From: Fibrobacter sp. UBA1313
GTDB lineage: Bacteria; Fibrobacterota; Fibrobacteria; Fibrobacterales; Fibrobacteraceae
DNA: 11,701 nt
Direction of reading: 5' to 3'
Assembly (NCBI GenBank): GCA_002307115.1
Contig: DBTP01000168.1
Span: 1 to 11,701, forward strand
Under the pieces are notes generated by a model. It did no database searches and had not been told where the DNA came from. It saw only the letters and a program-made list of their open reading frames with translations. The translations under genes and the position numbers were made by a program. Each line of letters starts with the position of its first letter. Positions within the stretch are counted from its first letter, which is position 1. Below are positions 6,074 to 11,701 of the stretch, piece after piece.

Positions 6074-6935
6074 AGATCCTACAAAGTCTTTTACTTTTTT
6101 TGGCCGCATCTTTTGGTGGTTAGGGAGCGTTTTTCTTTCTACGACACCGGGGAAACAGACTCGGTTAGTCTTTGAAGTATTGTTCTCGATTTTTTCTAAA
6201 AGCCGCAATTTCCGTACAGATTTTCGCAATGTTATTTTGCAAATATTTTTTACAGGGGTAGAAATTTTCCCAGTTCTATTTGTGGTGGCAACCCTTTTTG
6301 GAACTGTTATCATTATTGAAGCTTTAACCGTAATGCCCAAAGTGGGTTTTTCTGATTCTTTCGGAAGTTTGATGGTGATTGTTGTGGTTCGTGAATTGGG
6401 GCCCATTCTTACCGCGTTTTTGATTGCAGGACGCAGCGGCTCCGCACTGACCGCAATGATTGGTAGCATGGAAATTAATTCTGAGGTAGATGCTCTTGCG
6501 ACTATGGGTGTTAATCCTATTCGCTATTTAGTGATGCCCGCTTTGATTGGTGGAATTTTTGCTTTGCTTATCATGAATATCATTTTCAGTATTTCTGGAA
6601 TTTGTGCTGGTTTCTTGACCACAAAAGCGTTGATTGCCATTGCGGGGAATGCGATCAATGTTCAAATATCGTGGCATTATCTTTCTTCATCCATTTTAAC
6701 GGCTTTGACTCCCACCGATTTTGTCATGACCATTGTGAAACCAGTTGTCTTTGCCTTTATCATTGTGATTAACGCTTGCTATCAGGGCCTCACCATTCGT
6801 CGTGATGTTCGACAAGTTCCCAAGGCAACCTCTCGCTCTGTGATTTATTCGTTCCTATATATTGTTATTGCGGACGTTGTCCTTTCAGTCTTTTATATTT
6901 TTCAATACTTCAACGAAGTTTCAAAGATTATCTAG
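6063..6935 (+). CDS. mlaE: MlaE-type permease of an MCE lipid transporter
   Basis: A 290-residue inner-membrane permease. An amphipathic N-terminal region (about 1-60) is followed by about five hydrophobic segments (near 66-90, 100-122, 155-180, 222-245, 262-285). The family signature runs from R110 to P152: 'VRELGPILTAFLIAGRSGSALTA', 'IGSMEINSEVDALATMGVNP'. MlaE dimers form the membrane core through which phospholipids pass between the inner membrane and the MCE protein. The Glu usual in 'AExGxM' is Met132 here. The start lies inside the end of engB (11-base overlap). No good Shine-Dalgarno is seen, so coupling is likely. The ATPase gene follows after 2 bases. mlaE is used for the family; orthology to the E. 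coli Mla pathway versus another MCE system is not settled. Confidence 0.93.
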   Translation: MQNEDPTKSFTFFGRIFWWLGSVFLSTTPGKQTRLVFEVLFSIFSKSRNFRTDFRNVILQIFFTGVEIFPVLFVVATLFGTVIIIEALTVMPKVGFSDSFGSLMVIVVVRELGPILTAFLIAGRSGSALTAMIGSMEINSEVDALATMGVNPIRYLVMPALIGGIFALLIMNIIFSISGICAGFLTTKALIAIAGNAINVQISWHYLSSSILTALTPTDFVMTIVKPVVFAFIIVINACYQGLTIRRDVRQVPKATSRSVIYSFLYIVIADVVLSVFYIFQYFNEVSKII

Positions 6936-6937
6936 CA

Positions 6938-7771
6938 ATGAAAGAAGCTCTGCAAATAGAAAATCTTCATTTTAGTTACCTGGAAAAATCCATCGGTTCA
7001 GGTAGTTGGGAAAGAATTCCCGAGAGCGGTTTTTTAAATCGGCTGGGACTTTCGCATATTATGCAAGATGATCTAGAAAAAGAAATTATTTCTGGACTTA
7101 ATTTATCTTTGAATCGAGGCGAAACGCTTTGTATCGCAGGAGCTTCTGGTCAAGGTAAAAGTGTTTTATTGCGTCTTATTGCGGGTCTTGAACGACCGAG
7201 GGTAGGGACATTCTATTATTTTGGCGAACATTTATCCAACGAAAAGCATACCCCTTTGGAAATTGCGCAACGAGGGGTGGGAATGGTTTTTCAAAATGGA
7301 GCGTTAATTTCCAATTTGCGCGTTCGGGATAATGTTGCCATGCCCCTTCGTTATCACAAAGTCGGCGCAAACGAAGAGATAGAAGAAAAAGTGAATATGG
7401 CTCTTGACCTTATGCGAGTGCGTACGGAGGAACATCAGTTTCCTCATATGTTGAGTACGGGGATGCAAAAACGTGTAGCGATCGCTAGATCTTGGGCTAT
7501 GGATCCTAAATTGCTTTTAATGGATGAACCGACGGCGGGTCTTGATAATTATAATCGCCGCAATTTGATACCGCTTATTGACAATATGCGAACCCTTTTC
7601 AAAACATCGATTATCATTGTGACCCATGATTTACTGATTGCTAAAGAATTGCATTGCAATATTTGCTTTTTGAGAGACAAAAAACTCACGGAACCCCATT
7701 CTTTTGACTATTGGCTTCATTCCGATGAGCCAATCGCCCAAGAACTATTCCGAGATTTACGCGAAACATAA
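6938..7771 (+). CDS. mlaF: MlaF-type ABC ATPase of an MCE lipid transporter
   Basis: A 277-residue cytosolic ATPase that powers the adjacent permease. Walker A is G68-A-S-G-Q-G-K-S75, the Q-loop Gln is 119 in 'VFQNGALISNLRVRDNVAMPL', and the signature is L172-S-T-G-M-Q-K-R179. Walker B is 'LLLMDEPTAGLD' (192-203), with catalytic E197 and switch H230 ('VTHD'). 'FQNGAL...NVAMPL' and the 'LS-G-M' signature are typical of MlaF rather than other ABC ATPases. Two oddities are seen. The signature has Thr for the first Gly of LSGGM. About 30 extra residues (roughly 16-48, with 'GSWERIPESGFLNRLGL') lie between the first strand and 'ISGLNLSL', where E. coli MlaF has only a short turn. All catalytic residues are intact, so it should be active. 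Confidence 0.93.
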   Translation: MKEALQIENLHFSYLEKSIGSGSWERIPESGFLNRLGLSHIMQDDLEKEIISGLNLSLNRGETLCIAGASGQGKSVLLRLIAGLERPRVGTFYYFGEHLSNEKHTPLEIAQRGVGMVFQNGALISNLRVRDNVAMPLRYHKVGANEEIEEKVNMALDLMRVRTEEHQFPHMLSTGMQKRVAIARSWAMDPKLLLMDEPTAGLDNYNRRNLIPLIDNMRTLFKTSIIIVTHDLLIAKELHCNICFLRDKKLTEPHSFDYWLHSDEPIAQELFRDLRET

Positions 7772-7812
7772 ATAAGAAGTTATTTTTCTACTAAACTTGC
7801 CCAAGAACCTTA

Positions 7813-7824
7813 ATGTCTGGGTGA
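7813..7824 (+). other. Minimal ORF (ATG-TCT-GGG-TGA) abutting the mlaD start
   Basis: Between the ATPase and MCE genes (53 bases, with no stem-loop or promoter that I can support) sits an ATG followed by two codons and TGA. The GTG start of mlaD comes immediately after, in the same frame. It may be a translational re-initiation device, or the true start separated from the gene by a single in-frame stop, or chance. Confidence 0.25.
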
Positions 7825-8808
7825 GTGAACTGGAGCCTGCGAGATTTGAAACCGATTCGGCAAATAAATTGGATGGAGTTATCTGGCCTTTTGGTCGGAG
7901 TTTTTTTGACTGTCGCCATATTGGTTTTTGGAGCCGTTCTCTATGCCAAGCTTTTTAGTACAGGGATCATCGGTGTAGAAGAATATCGCCTGTACAGCAA
8001 TTTCGAAAAAGCGCAAGGCCTACATTCCGGGACCAAGGTTCAAATCAGTGGTGTTGAAATTGGTCATGTATCTGACGTGAAAATGGATCCTTCAGGTGCA
8101 GTGCGTATGGAATTTACCATCAAAAAAGAATTTCAGAATTGGATCACTGATAGTGCCACCATTTATGCAATTCGTGATCAGAATGTTATTTCAGAACGGG
8201 TGGTGAATGTGGACATCCGTAAAGGTGTTGGCACGGTTTTGAATGACGGCGATTATCTCCCCGCAGGTCGTGCGCAAGATATTGAAACCGTCCTTGAATC
8301 GGTGAATCAAGTATTGGAACGAGTGACGGTTCTCATTGATGCTGCTGATACATTAGTGGCTCTTGTCATGGATACAGGAACTACTGTCGGCGCCTTGCTC
8401 GGATCAAAAACCATTTACGAGAAATTAAATACTCAATTGGATCGTCTGGATAAATTCTCTTATACGGGTACGATTCTTTTGGAAGATCTCAATGTGCATC
8501 TCCCTGTTTTGCTAATGCGTTCGGATACGATTACAAGGGATCTTGCGACATTGACTTCGGGAATTCAGAATGTTCCAGGGAAACTAGATCGGATGTTTTC
8601 TTCCATTGATACCGTTGTAAATCACATGGATGGTGTGGTGGATAGTGTAAATGTGATGACTCAGACTATTAGCGGATTTATTCAAAGCGGCGAAGCAACG
8701 CTTGAAGATGCCGATGACCTCATGAAGGGCCTTTCGAGTATGTGGATCATTCGCCGTTCCATGCCCCAAAAAGATTCGATCCCCTTTGTGGCGGAGGAAT
8801 CATGGTGA
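7825..8808 (+). CDS. mlaD: MlaD-type MCE-domain lipid-binding protein
   Basis: A 327-residue single-pass inner-membrane protein facing the periplasm. A membrane anchor spans about residues 19-43 ('LSGLLVGVFLTVAILVFGAVLYAKLF'). An MCE domain spans about 52-150, with 'NFEKAQGLHSGTKVQISGVEIGHVSDV' and the closing 'NDGDYLPAGRAQDI'. A long helical, probably coiled-coil, C-terminal part extends from about 153 to 305. MCE proteins form hexamers that carry lipids across the periplasm. The tail is much longer than in E. coli MlaD (183 aa), more like longer MCE proteins that span more of the periplasm. The start is GTG at 7825, since an in-frame TGA lies just upstream. ATG 7873 would still leave an anchor but lacks a ribosome-binding site. 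The end overlaps the next gene. Confidence 0.9.
   Translation: MNWSLRDLKPIRQINWMELSGLLVGVFLTVAILVFGAVLYAKLFSTGIIGVEEYRLYSNFEKAQGLHSGTKVQISGVEIGHVSDVKMDPSGAVRMEFTIKKEFQNWITDSATIYAIRDQNVISERVVNVDIRKGVGTVLNDGDYLPAGRAQDIETVLESVNQVLERVTVLIDAADTLVALVMDTGTTVGALLGSKTIYEKLNTQLDRLDKFSYTGTILLEDLNVHLPVLLMRSDTITRDLATLTSGIQNVPGKLDRMFSSIDTVVNHMDGVVDSVNVMTQTISGFIQSGEATLEDADDLMKGLSSMWIIRRSMPQKDSIPFVAEESW
8793..8797 (+). promoter_or_regulatory. Strong Shine-Dalgarno GGAGG for the TPR-like gene
   Basis: GGAGG lies inside the last codons of mlaD. It is 4 bases before ATG 8802, 7 before GTG 8805 and 10 before ATG 8808. It rules out the much earlier ATG at 8742 as the main start, because the 20 residues that start would add are non-signal-like and lie wholly within mlaD. 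Confidence 0.7.
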
Positions 8809-9596
8809 TGATGCGGCGAGTATTACTCATCGCTGTAACTTTTTTTGTTCTGGCGACATTTGCTTCGGAATCAGAAGTGGTTGCTTTTCGTGCCACGAGT
8901 TATCTTCAAAATGGAAAATTTGTGAAGAGTTACGCTCTTTTTGAGCGGGCACTTCTGGCGAGTCGCAAAGAATCTGATATACAGGCGGAAGGACGAATTC
9001 TCATCGCCATGGCACAAATTCGCATCCAAAGTTTGGAATATGAGTTTGCAAGCCAATTGGTTTCTCAGGTACGGGAATCAGTGCTGGATTCAAATGCCAT
9101 GACGGCTTTATTGTTGACGCGACTGTCGTTGCTGAACGCTCAAGAAAAATATGGTGATGCAGTGAATCTTTGGGAAATGCGTGAAAAATATTTAGTTGAT
9201 GATGCTCCAGATCTTTTGCAAGGAAGTTTGCAGTGTGAAGTGGCCATTGCTTATGCTGGCATGAACAACAAAAAACAAGCAAATGCAAAATTAGATCTTG
9301 CGGATGATTATTTTTCAGATGATGCCCCTGGCAAATTGGATTTTGCGCGTGCGCGTGTGGCCCACCTTTTAGGCGAAAATAGTGCGGATTCTTTGTATGT
9401 AGAAGCGTTTAAGCTGTCCATTAAGGGCAACAATTCTTACATGTCTGCTACGATTCTTTATTATCGAGGCCTCTGTGCAAAATCGGCGGCTCTTGCGAAT
9501 GATTATTTTGTACGAAGCGCAAATGCTTTTGAATTATTGGGGTTGCCGAACAATAAACGGCGTAGTGAAAATTTGAAAAGAGATCTTAAAAAGTAG
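8802..9596 (+). CDS. Exported helical-repeat (TPR-like) protein of unknown function, in the MCE operon
   Basis: A 264-residue protein. The N-terminus is a signal peptide: 'MMRR' n-region, hydrophobic 'VLLIAVTFFVLATFA', with likely cleavage before 'SESE'. There is no lipobox Cys, so it is probably periplasmic. The rest is nearly all helical with TPR-like pairs: 'ATSYLQNGKFVKSYALFERALLAS', 'QEKYGDAVNLWEMREKYLV', 'AIAYAGMNNKKQANAKLDLADDYF', 'AANDYFVRSANAFELLGLPNN'-like segments. TPRs usually mediate protein contacts. The start lies within the end of mlaD (7-base overlap, or 1 base if ATG 8808 is used), so it is very likely made together with the transporter. It occupies the slot where mlaC and mlaB lie in E. 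coli, but I see no MlaC or STAS features. Function unknown; a periplasmic partner of the MCE complex is inference. Confidence 0.82.
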   Translation: MVMMRRVLLIAVTFFVLATFASESEVVAFRATSYLQNGKFVKSYALFERALLASRKESDIQAEGRILIAMAQIRIQSLEYEFASQLVSQVRESVLDSNAMTALLLTRLSLLNAQEKYGDAVNLWEMREKYLVDDAPDLLQGSLQCEVAIAYAGMNNKKQANAKLDLADDYFSDDAPGKLDFARARVAHLLGENSADSLYVEAFKLSIKGNNSYMSATILYYRGLCAKSAALANDYFVRSANAFELLGLPNNKRRSENLKRDLKK

Positions 9597-9626
9597 AGGT
9601 TTGTATTGAACTATTGGGGAAATCAT

Positions 9627-11069
9627 ATGAAGCAAATAAATGTTTTGTTGCTTAGTTTGTTGCTGTTCCTAACCGTAGCTTCAGCAAAATCGGACTTGGA
9701 TCGAGAAGGGTTAATTGGCCCTGTTCAATCAATTGTCTATAACGATACACAAAAAGTTTTTTCTGAAACAGGAGATTTGCTTTCAGAAAAAAATGAATCT
9801 TCTGCAATTATTCAATATGATTCAAAGAATCGACCCAGTCTCAAAACGGAGGGCTCTTTAAAAACATTTTATAAATATGATTTTGAAGGACAGTTAGAAA
9901 AACTGACGACTTGTAACGATAAAACTAAAAAATGTACGGCTCTGGAATATCAATACAATAATCAAGGTCTCCTCGTGAATGAAAATCACTGTGAAGGACA
10001 AGGAAGTGAATATACTTGTCCCTCTTTCATTAAAAATCTTTACGATGAAAACGACCGTTTAAAGGAGCGCCGTCTCTATGATAGTATTGGGACAATCAAA
10101 AAATCAACCATTTATACCTACAATAAAAAAGGAAATTTAAATGAAGAAAGTGAATTTCAATTTGTTGGAGGAGAAAAGGTAACATTGCGCTTCTGTGAAT
10201 ACAAATGTGATTCTCATGGTAATTGGATCTTTCGTAAATGTTTCCATAATCAACAAGAAAAAGAGACCACGCGTGAGGTCAAATATTACGGAGATGTCCC
10301 TGTGGAACTTTCTTCAGCACCTTTAGATTCTAGTGCCACGCCTCGAAATGAGGGTACATTTCCTGTAACGGGAGGAATTGTGGATGGAAGTTTTATACTT
10401 GCTGAAAAATTTCCACTTCACTTGGATCTTAATGCATCCGGTTTGAATGGACGTGTGCAAATGCTTAGTCGAAAAATCTATTCTATTCAGGAGAAAAAAC
10501 GTTCTTTTGAATCCGCAACAGAACAGGGTTATAGTGAAAATGGGGAACAAACTTATTGGACTCAATTAGATTCCAATAGTCAGCCTTTGTCCCGGATCTC
10601 TCTTCGTAAGGATGCCGCGGGGCTTCATGTGGATCTGGAAAAAGAACTTGGTTCTATCGCTGAAGCGGGTGACGTAAAAGTTGATTTGAACAGTTATGGA
10701 GATTGGCAAAGTATTGAGATTGTCCCTACGAAAGGCTTTTCGGAATTAGAGGGCCCTATTCAATACATTCACCGGTATGATAAATTGGGTCGTATGACCA
10801 AACACAATAAATTGATATTTGAATATAATTCTATGGGCAATGTTGAAAAAGTTTGGTTCTCCGATGTCCTTTTTGATGCATTCTTTTTTTCACCGGCAGG
10901 AAAGATGACAAAAATAATCCGTTATGATTGTGCCTCTGGAAAATGTAATGTGCAAATGAGGTCAGCGGTAAAAGTTGACGATAAGGGAAATGTCATTGAA
11001 GAAAGAATTTCGGATAGTGAAGGAAACGCGGCGAAGCTGGTTCTTACTGAAATTCGGTACTATCCCTGA
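9627..11069 (+). CDS. Exported YD-repeat-like protein with cysteine pairs, function unknown
   Basis: A 480-residue protein with a clear signal peptide (MKQINVLLLSLLLFLTVASA, cut before KSDL). The mature part is rich in short Rhs/YD-like beta units: 'IIQYDSKNRPSLKT', 'TFYKYDFEGQLEKLT', 'LEYQYNNQGLLVNE', 'YTYNKKGNLNEESE', 'HRYDKLGRMTKHNK', 'FEYNSMGNVEKVWF'. A 'G-x-V/I-Q' opening recurs near residues 28-34, 267-277 and 371-377, suggesting three modules. Cys96/Cys103 and Cys435/Cys440 sit at equivalent places in the first and last modules, consistent with periplasmic disulfides. There are no toxin, protease or Rhs core motifs, and it is far shorter than Rhs toxins. ATG 9627 has GGGGA 6 bases upstream; TTG 9606 with AGAGG upstream is a possible alternative (+7 residues). 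It starts 30 bases after the TPR-like gene. The DNA looks more A-rich than its neighbours. Confidence 0.8.
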   Translation: MKQINVLLLSLLLFLTVASAKSDLDREGLIGPVQSIVYNDTQKVFSETGDLLSEKNESSAIIQYDSKNRPSLKTEGSLKTFYKYDFEGQLEKLTTCNDKTKKCTALEYQYNNQGLLVNENHCEGQGSEYTCPSFIKNLYDENDRLKERRLYDSIGTIKKSTIYTYNKKGNLNEESEFQFVGGEKVTLRFCEYKCDSHGNWIFRKCFHNQQEKETTREVKYYGDVPVELSSAPLDSSATPRNEGTFPVTGGIVDGSFILAEKFPLHLDLNASGLNGRVQMLSRKIYSIQEKKRSFESATEQGYSENGEQTYWTQLDSNSQPLSRISLRKDAAGLHVDLEKELGSIAEAGDVKVDLNSYGDWQSIEIVPTKGFSELEGPIQYIHRYDKLGRMTKHNKLIFEYNSMGNVEKVWFSDVLFDAFFFSPAGKMTKIIRYDCASGKCNVQMRSAVKVDDKGNVIEERISDSEGNAAKLVLTEIRYYP

Positions 11070-11080
11070 GAATAAAAGAT

Positions 11081-11701
11081 TTATTTGGGGTTCTTTTTCA
11101 GCGCGAGTAGTTGATCGTAAGCTTCTTGCGGTGAAATTTCTCTTTTCATCACGCCGTCAATCAGGTTCCGAACTTTTTCACTTCCTTCTTCGCGGACTCC
11201 ATATCCCAAAACGCGTAATGTTTTCGCGTAAAAACTTCCGAAAAATCCTCGATACTCCGGTTTCATGCAATCATCAATAATTGTGGAAAGCGCGATTTCC
11301 GTTTGCATGGCACCCAATTCAAATGTGCGATAAATAGTTTTGATATGAGGCGGCATCGTTGTGTCAGGGCTATTCGCATAACGTTTCATAATAGCCGCCG
11401 CTCCGGCATTGTCTCTATAAGGCCCATTGGCGAGGCGAATCGCAAAGTAGAGGGCTAGACGCCAATCTTCAGGATAAACCCTGATGGCACGGCGCATCAC
11501 AGAAAAATCAGAGGTGTCAATCGCTCCAATGGGGGTCACACCGCCCACAAAATAATAAGGGGTGTAAAATAGACTGTCGAGTTGTGTTGATAGTTCTCCA
11601 ACGTGTCCCAAATAGGTGAATTCATGACCGCTGAGATAACTATCTCCAAGATCAATTAATCCCCTTACCCAAAAAAGACCCGAGGCCGTGATTTCCTGCC
11701 C
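11081..11701 (-). CDS. TPR-like protein, C-terminal part (5' end outside window)
   Basis: The frame is open to the right edge; 206 residues are visible. The TTG at 11611 is not a credible start because the family-like sequence continues upstream ('ASGLFWVRGLIDLGDSYLSGHEF'). The segment 'LFWVR...GDSYLSG...YLGHVGELSTQLDSLFYTPYYFVGGV', followed by 'RRAIRVYPEDWRLALYFAI', resembles a group of TPR proteins that I associate with deltaproteobacteria and related phyla ('T-x-LDP-x-F-x-x-x-Y-x-F-G-G'). Those are inner-membrane or periplasmic helical-repeat proteins of unknown function. Helical pairs continue to 'ISPQEAYDQLLALKKNPK'. It converges with the YD-repeat-like gene, with 11 bases between stops and an AT-only palindrome (AATAAA-AGA-TTTATT, 11071-11085) that is too weak to call a terminator. 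Confidence 0.7.
   Translation of the reverse strand, partial: GQEITASGLFWVRGLIDLGDSYLSGHEFTYLGHVGELSTQLDSLFYTPYYFVGGVTPIGAIDTSDFSVMRRAIRVYPEDWRLALYFAIRLANGPYRDNAGAAAIMKRYANSPDTTMPPHIKTIYRTFELGAMQTEIALSTIIDDCMKPEYRGFFGSFYAKTLRVLGYGVREEGSEKVRNLIDGVMKREISPQEAYDQLLALKKNPK

Noticed and set aside
7772..7824. Internal promoter in the gap before mlaD.
   Set aside because: No -35/-10 pair with acceptable spacing was found; TTGCCC and TAATGT are only 8 bases apart.
8742..8801. Upstream ATG extending the TPR-like protein by 20 residues.
   Set aside because: The extension lies wholly in mlaD, would bury the signal peptide and lacks a ribosome-binding site, whereas GGAGG directly precedes the ATG/GTG cluster at 8802-8813.
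9627..11069. Possible Rhs/polymorphic toxin or contact-dependent weapon based on YD-like repeats.
   Set aside because: It is too short, has a standard signal peptide, no Rhs core motif, no C-terminal toxin domain and no adjacent immunity-like gene; the next gene is convergent and TPR-like.
11070..11086. AT-only palindrome AATAAA-AGA-TTTATT between convergent genes as a terminator.
   Set aside because: The stem has only A-T pairs and a 3-base loop, too weak to support a terminator call.
1..11701. Defence system, CRISPR array, prophage or mobile element.
   Set aside because: No repeats in array form, no integrase, transposase or terminal repeats, and nearly all genes belong to housekeeping or envelope families.

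Overview
The window looks like ordinary, densely packed chromosome from a Gram-negative bacterium. I suspect the Fibrobacterota (Fibrobacter-like). The basis is a surface protein at the left edge with the 'ENFEDGD...GGGWW' jelly-roll module common in Fibrobacter glycoside-binding proteins, a complete Mla-type (MCE) lipid transporter that implies an outer membrane, slightly AT-rich DNA, and often weak Shine-Dalgarno sites. This taxonomic guess is inference from protein style, not a search result. There are no rRNA or tRNA genes, insertion sequences, CRISPR arrays or integrase/phage genes that I can recognise. No stretch longer than about 90 bases lacks a gene.

Layout. (1) 1-810: 3' part of a secreted or surface beta-sandwich protein on the plus strand. 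It converges with (2) 814-1458, a nitroreductase-family flavoenzyme on the minus strand, whose best start is an internal GTG. (3) 1459-1543: an 85-bp AT-rich divergent intergenic region with repeated TTGTG/CACAA half-sites. (4) 1544-11069: eleven recognisable genes plus one uncertain small ORF, all on the plus strand and separated by at most 53 bases or overlapping. In order they are a 77-residue unknown ORF, a TrmB-like tRNA methyltransferase, hisE, hisG (long form), an EAL-HDOD (YuxH-type) signalling protein, recR, engB/ysxC, an MlaE-type permease, an MlaF-type ATPase, an MlaD-type MCE protein, an exported helical-repeat (TPR-like) protein and an exported YD-repeat-like protein. (5) 11081-11701: 3' part of another TPR-like protein on the minus strand, converging with the block.

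How they fit together. hisE-hisG encode steps 2 and 1 of histidine synthesis and overlap by 4 bases. EAL-HDOD/recR, recR/engB and engB/mlaE also overlap, so a signalling protein, a recombination-repair mediator, a ribosome-assembly GTPase and a lipid transporter are probably cotranscribed and translationally coupled. The transporter cluster (permease, ATPase, MCE protein) lacks recognisable mlaC and mlaB. In their place are two exported proteins of unknown function. This is the most interesting part of the window: they are candidates for lineage-specific partners of the MCE transporter. I see no clearly new enzymatic or defence system.
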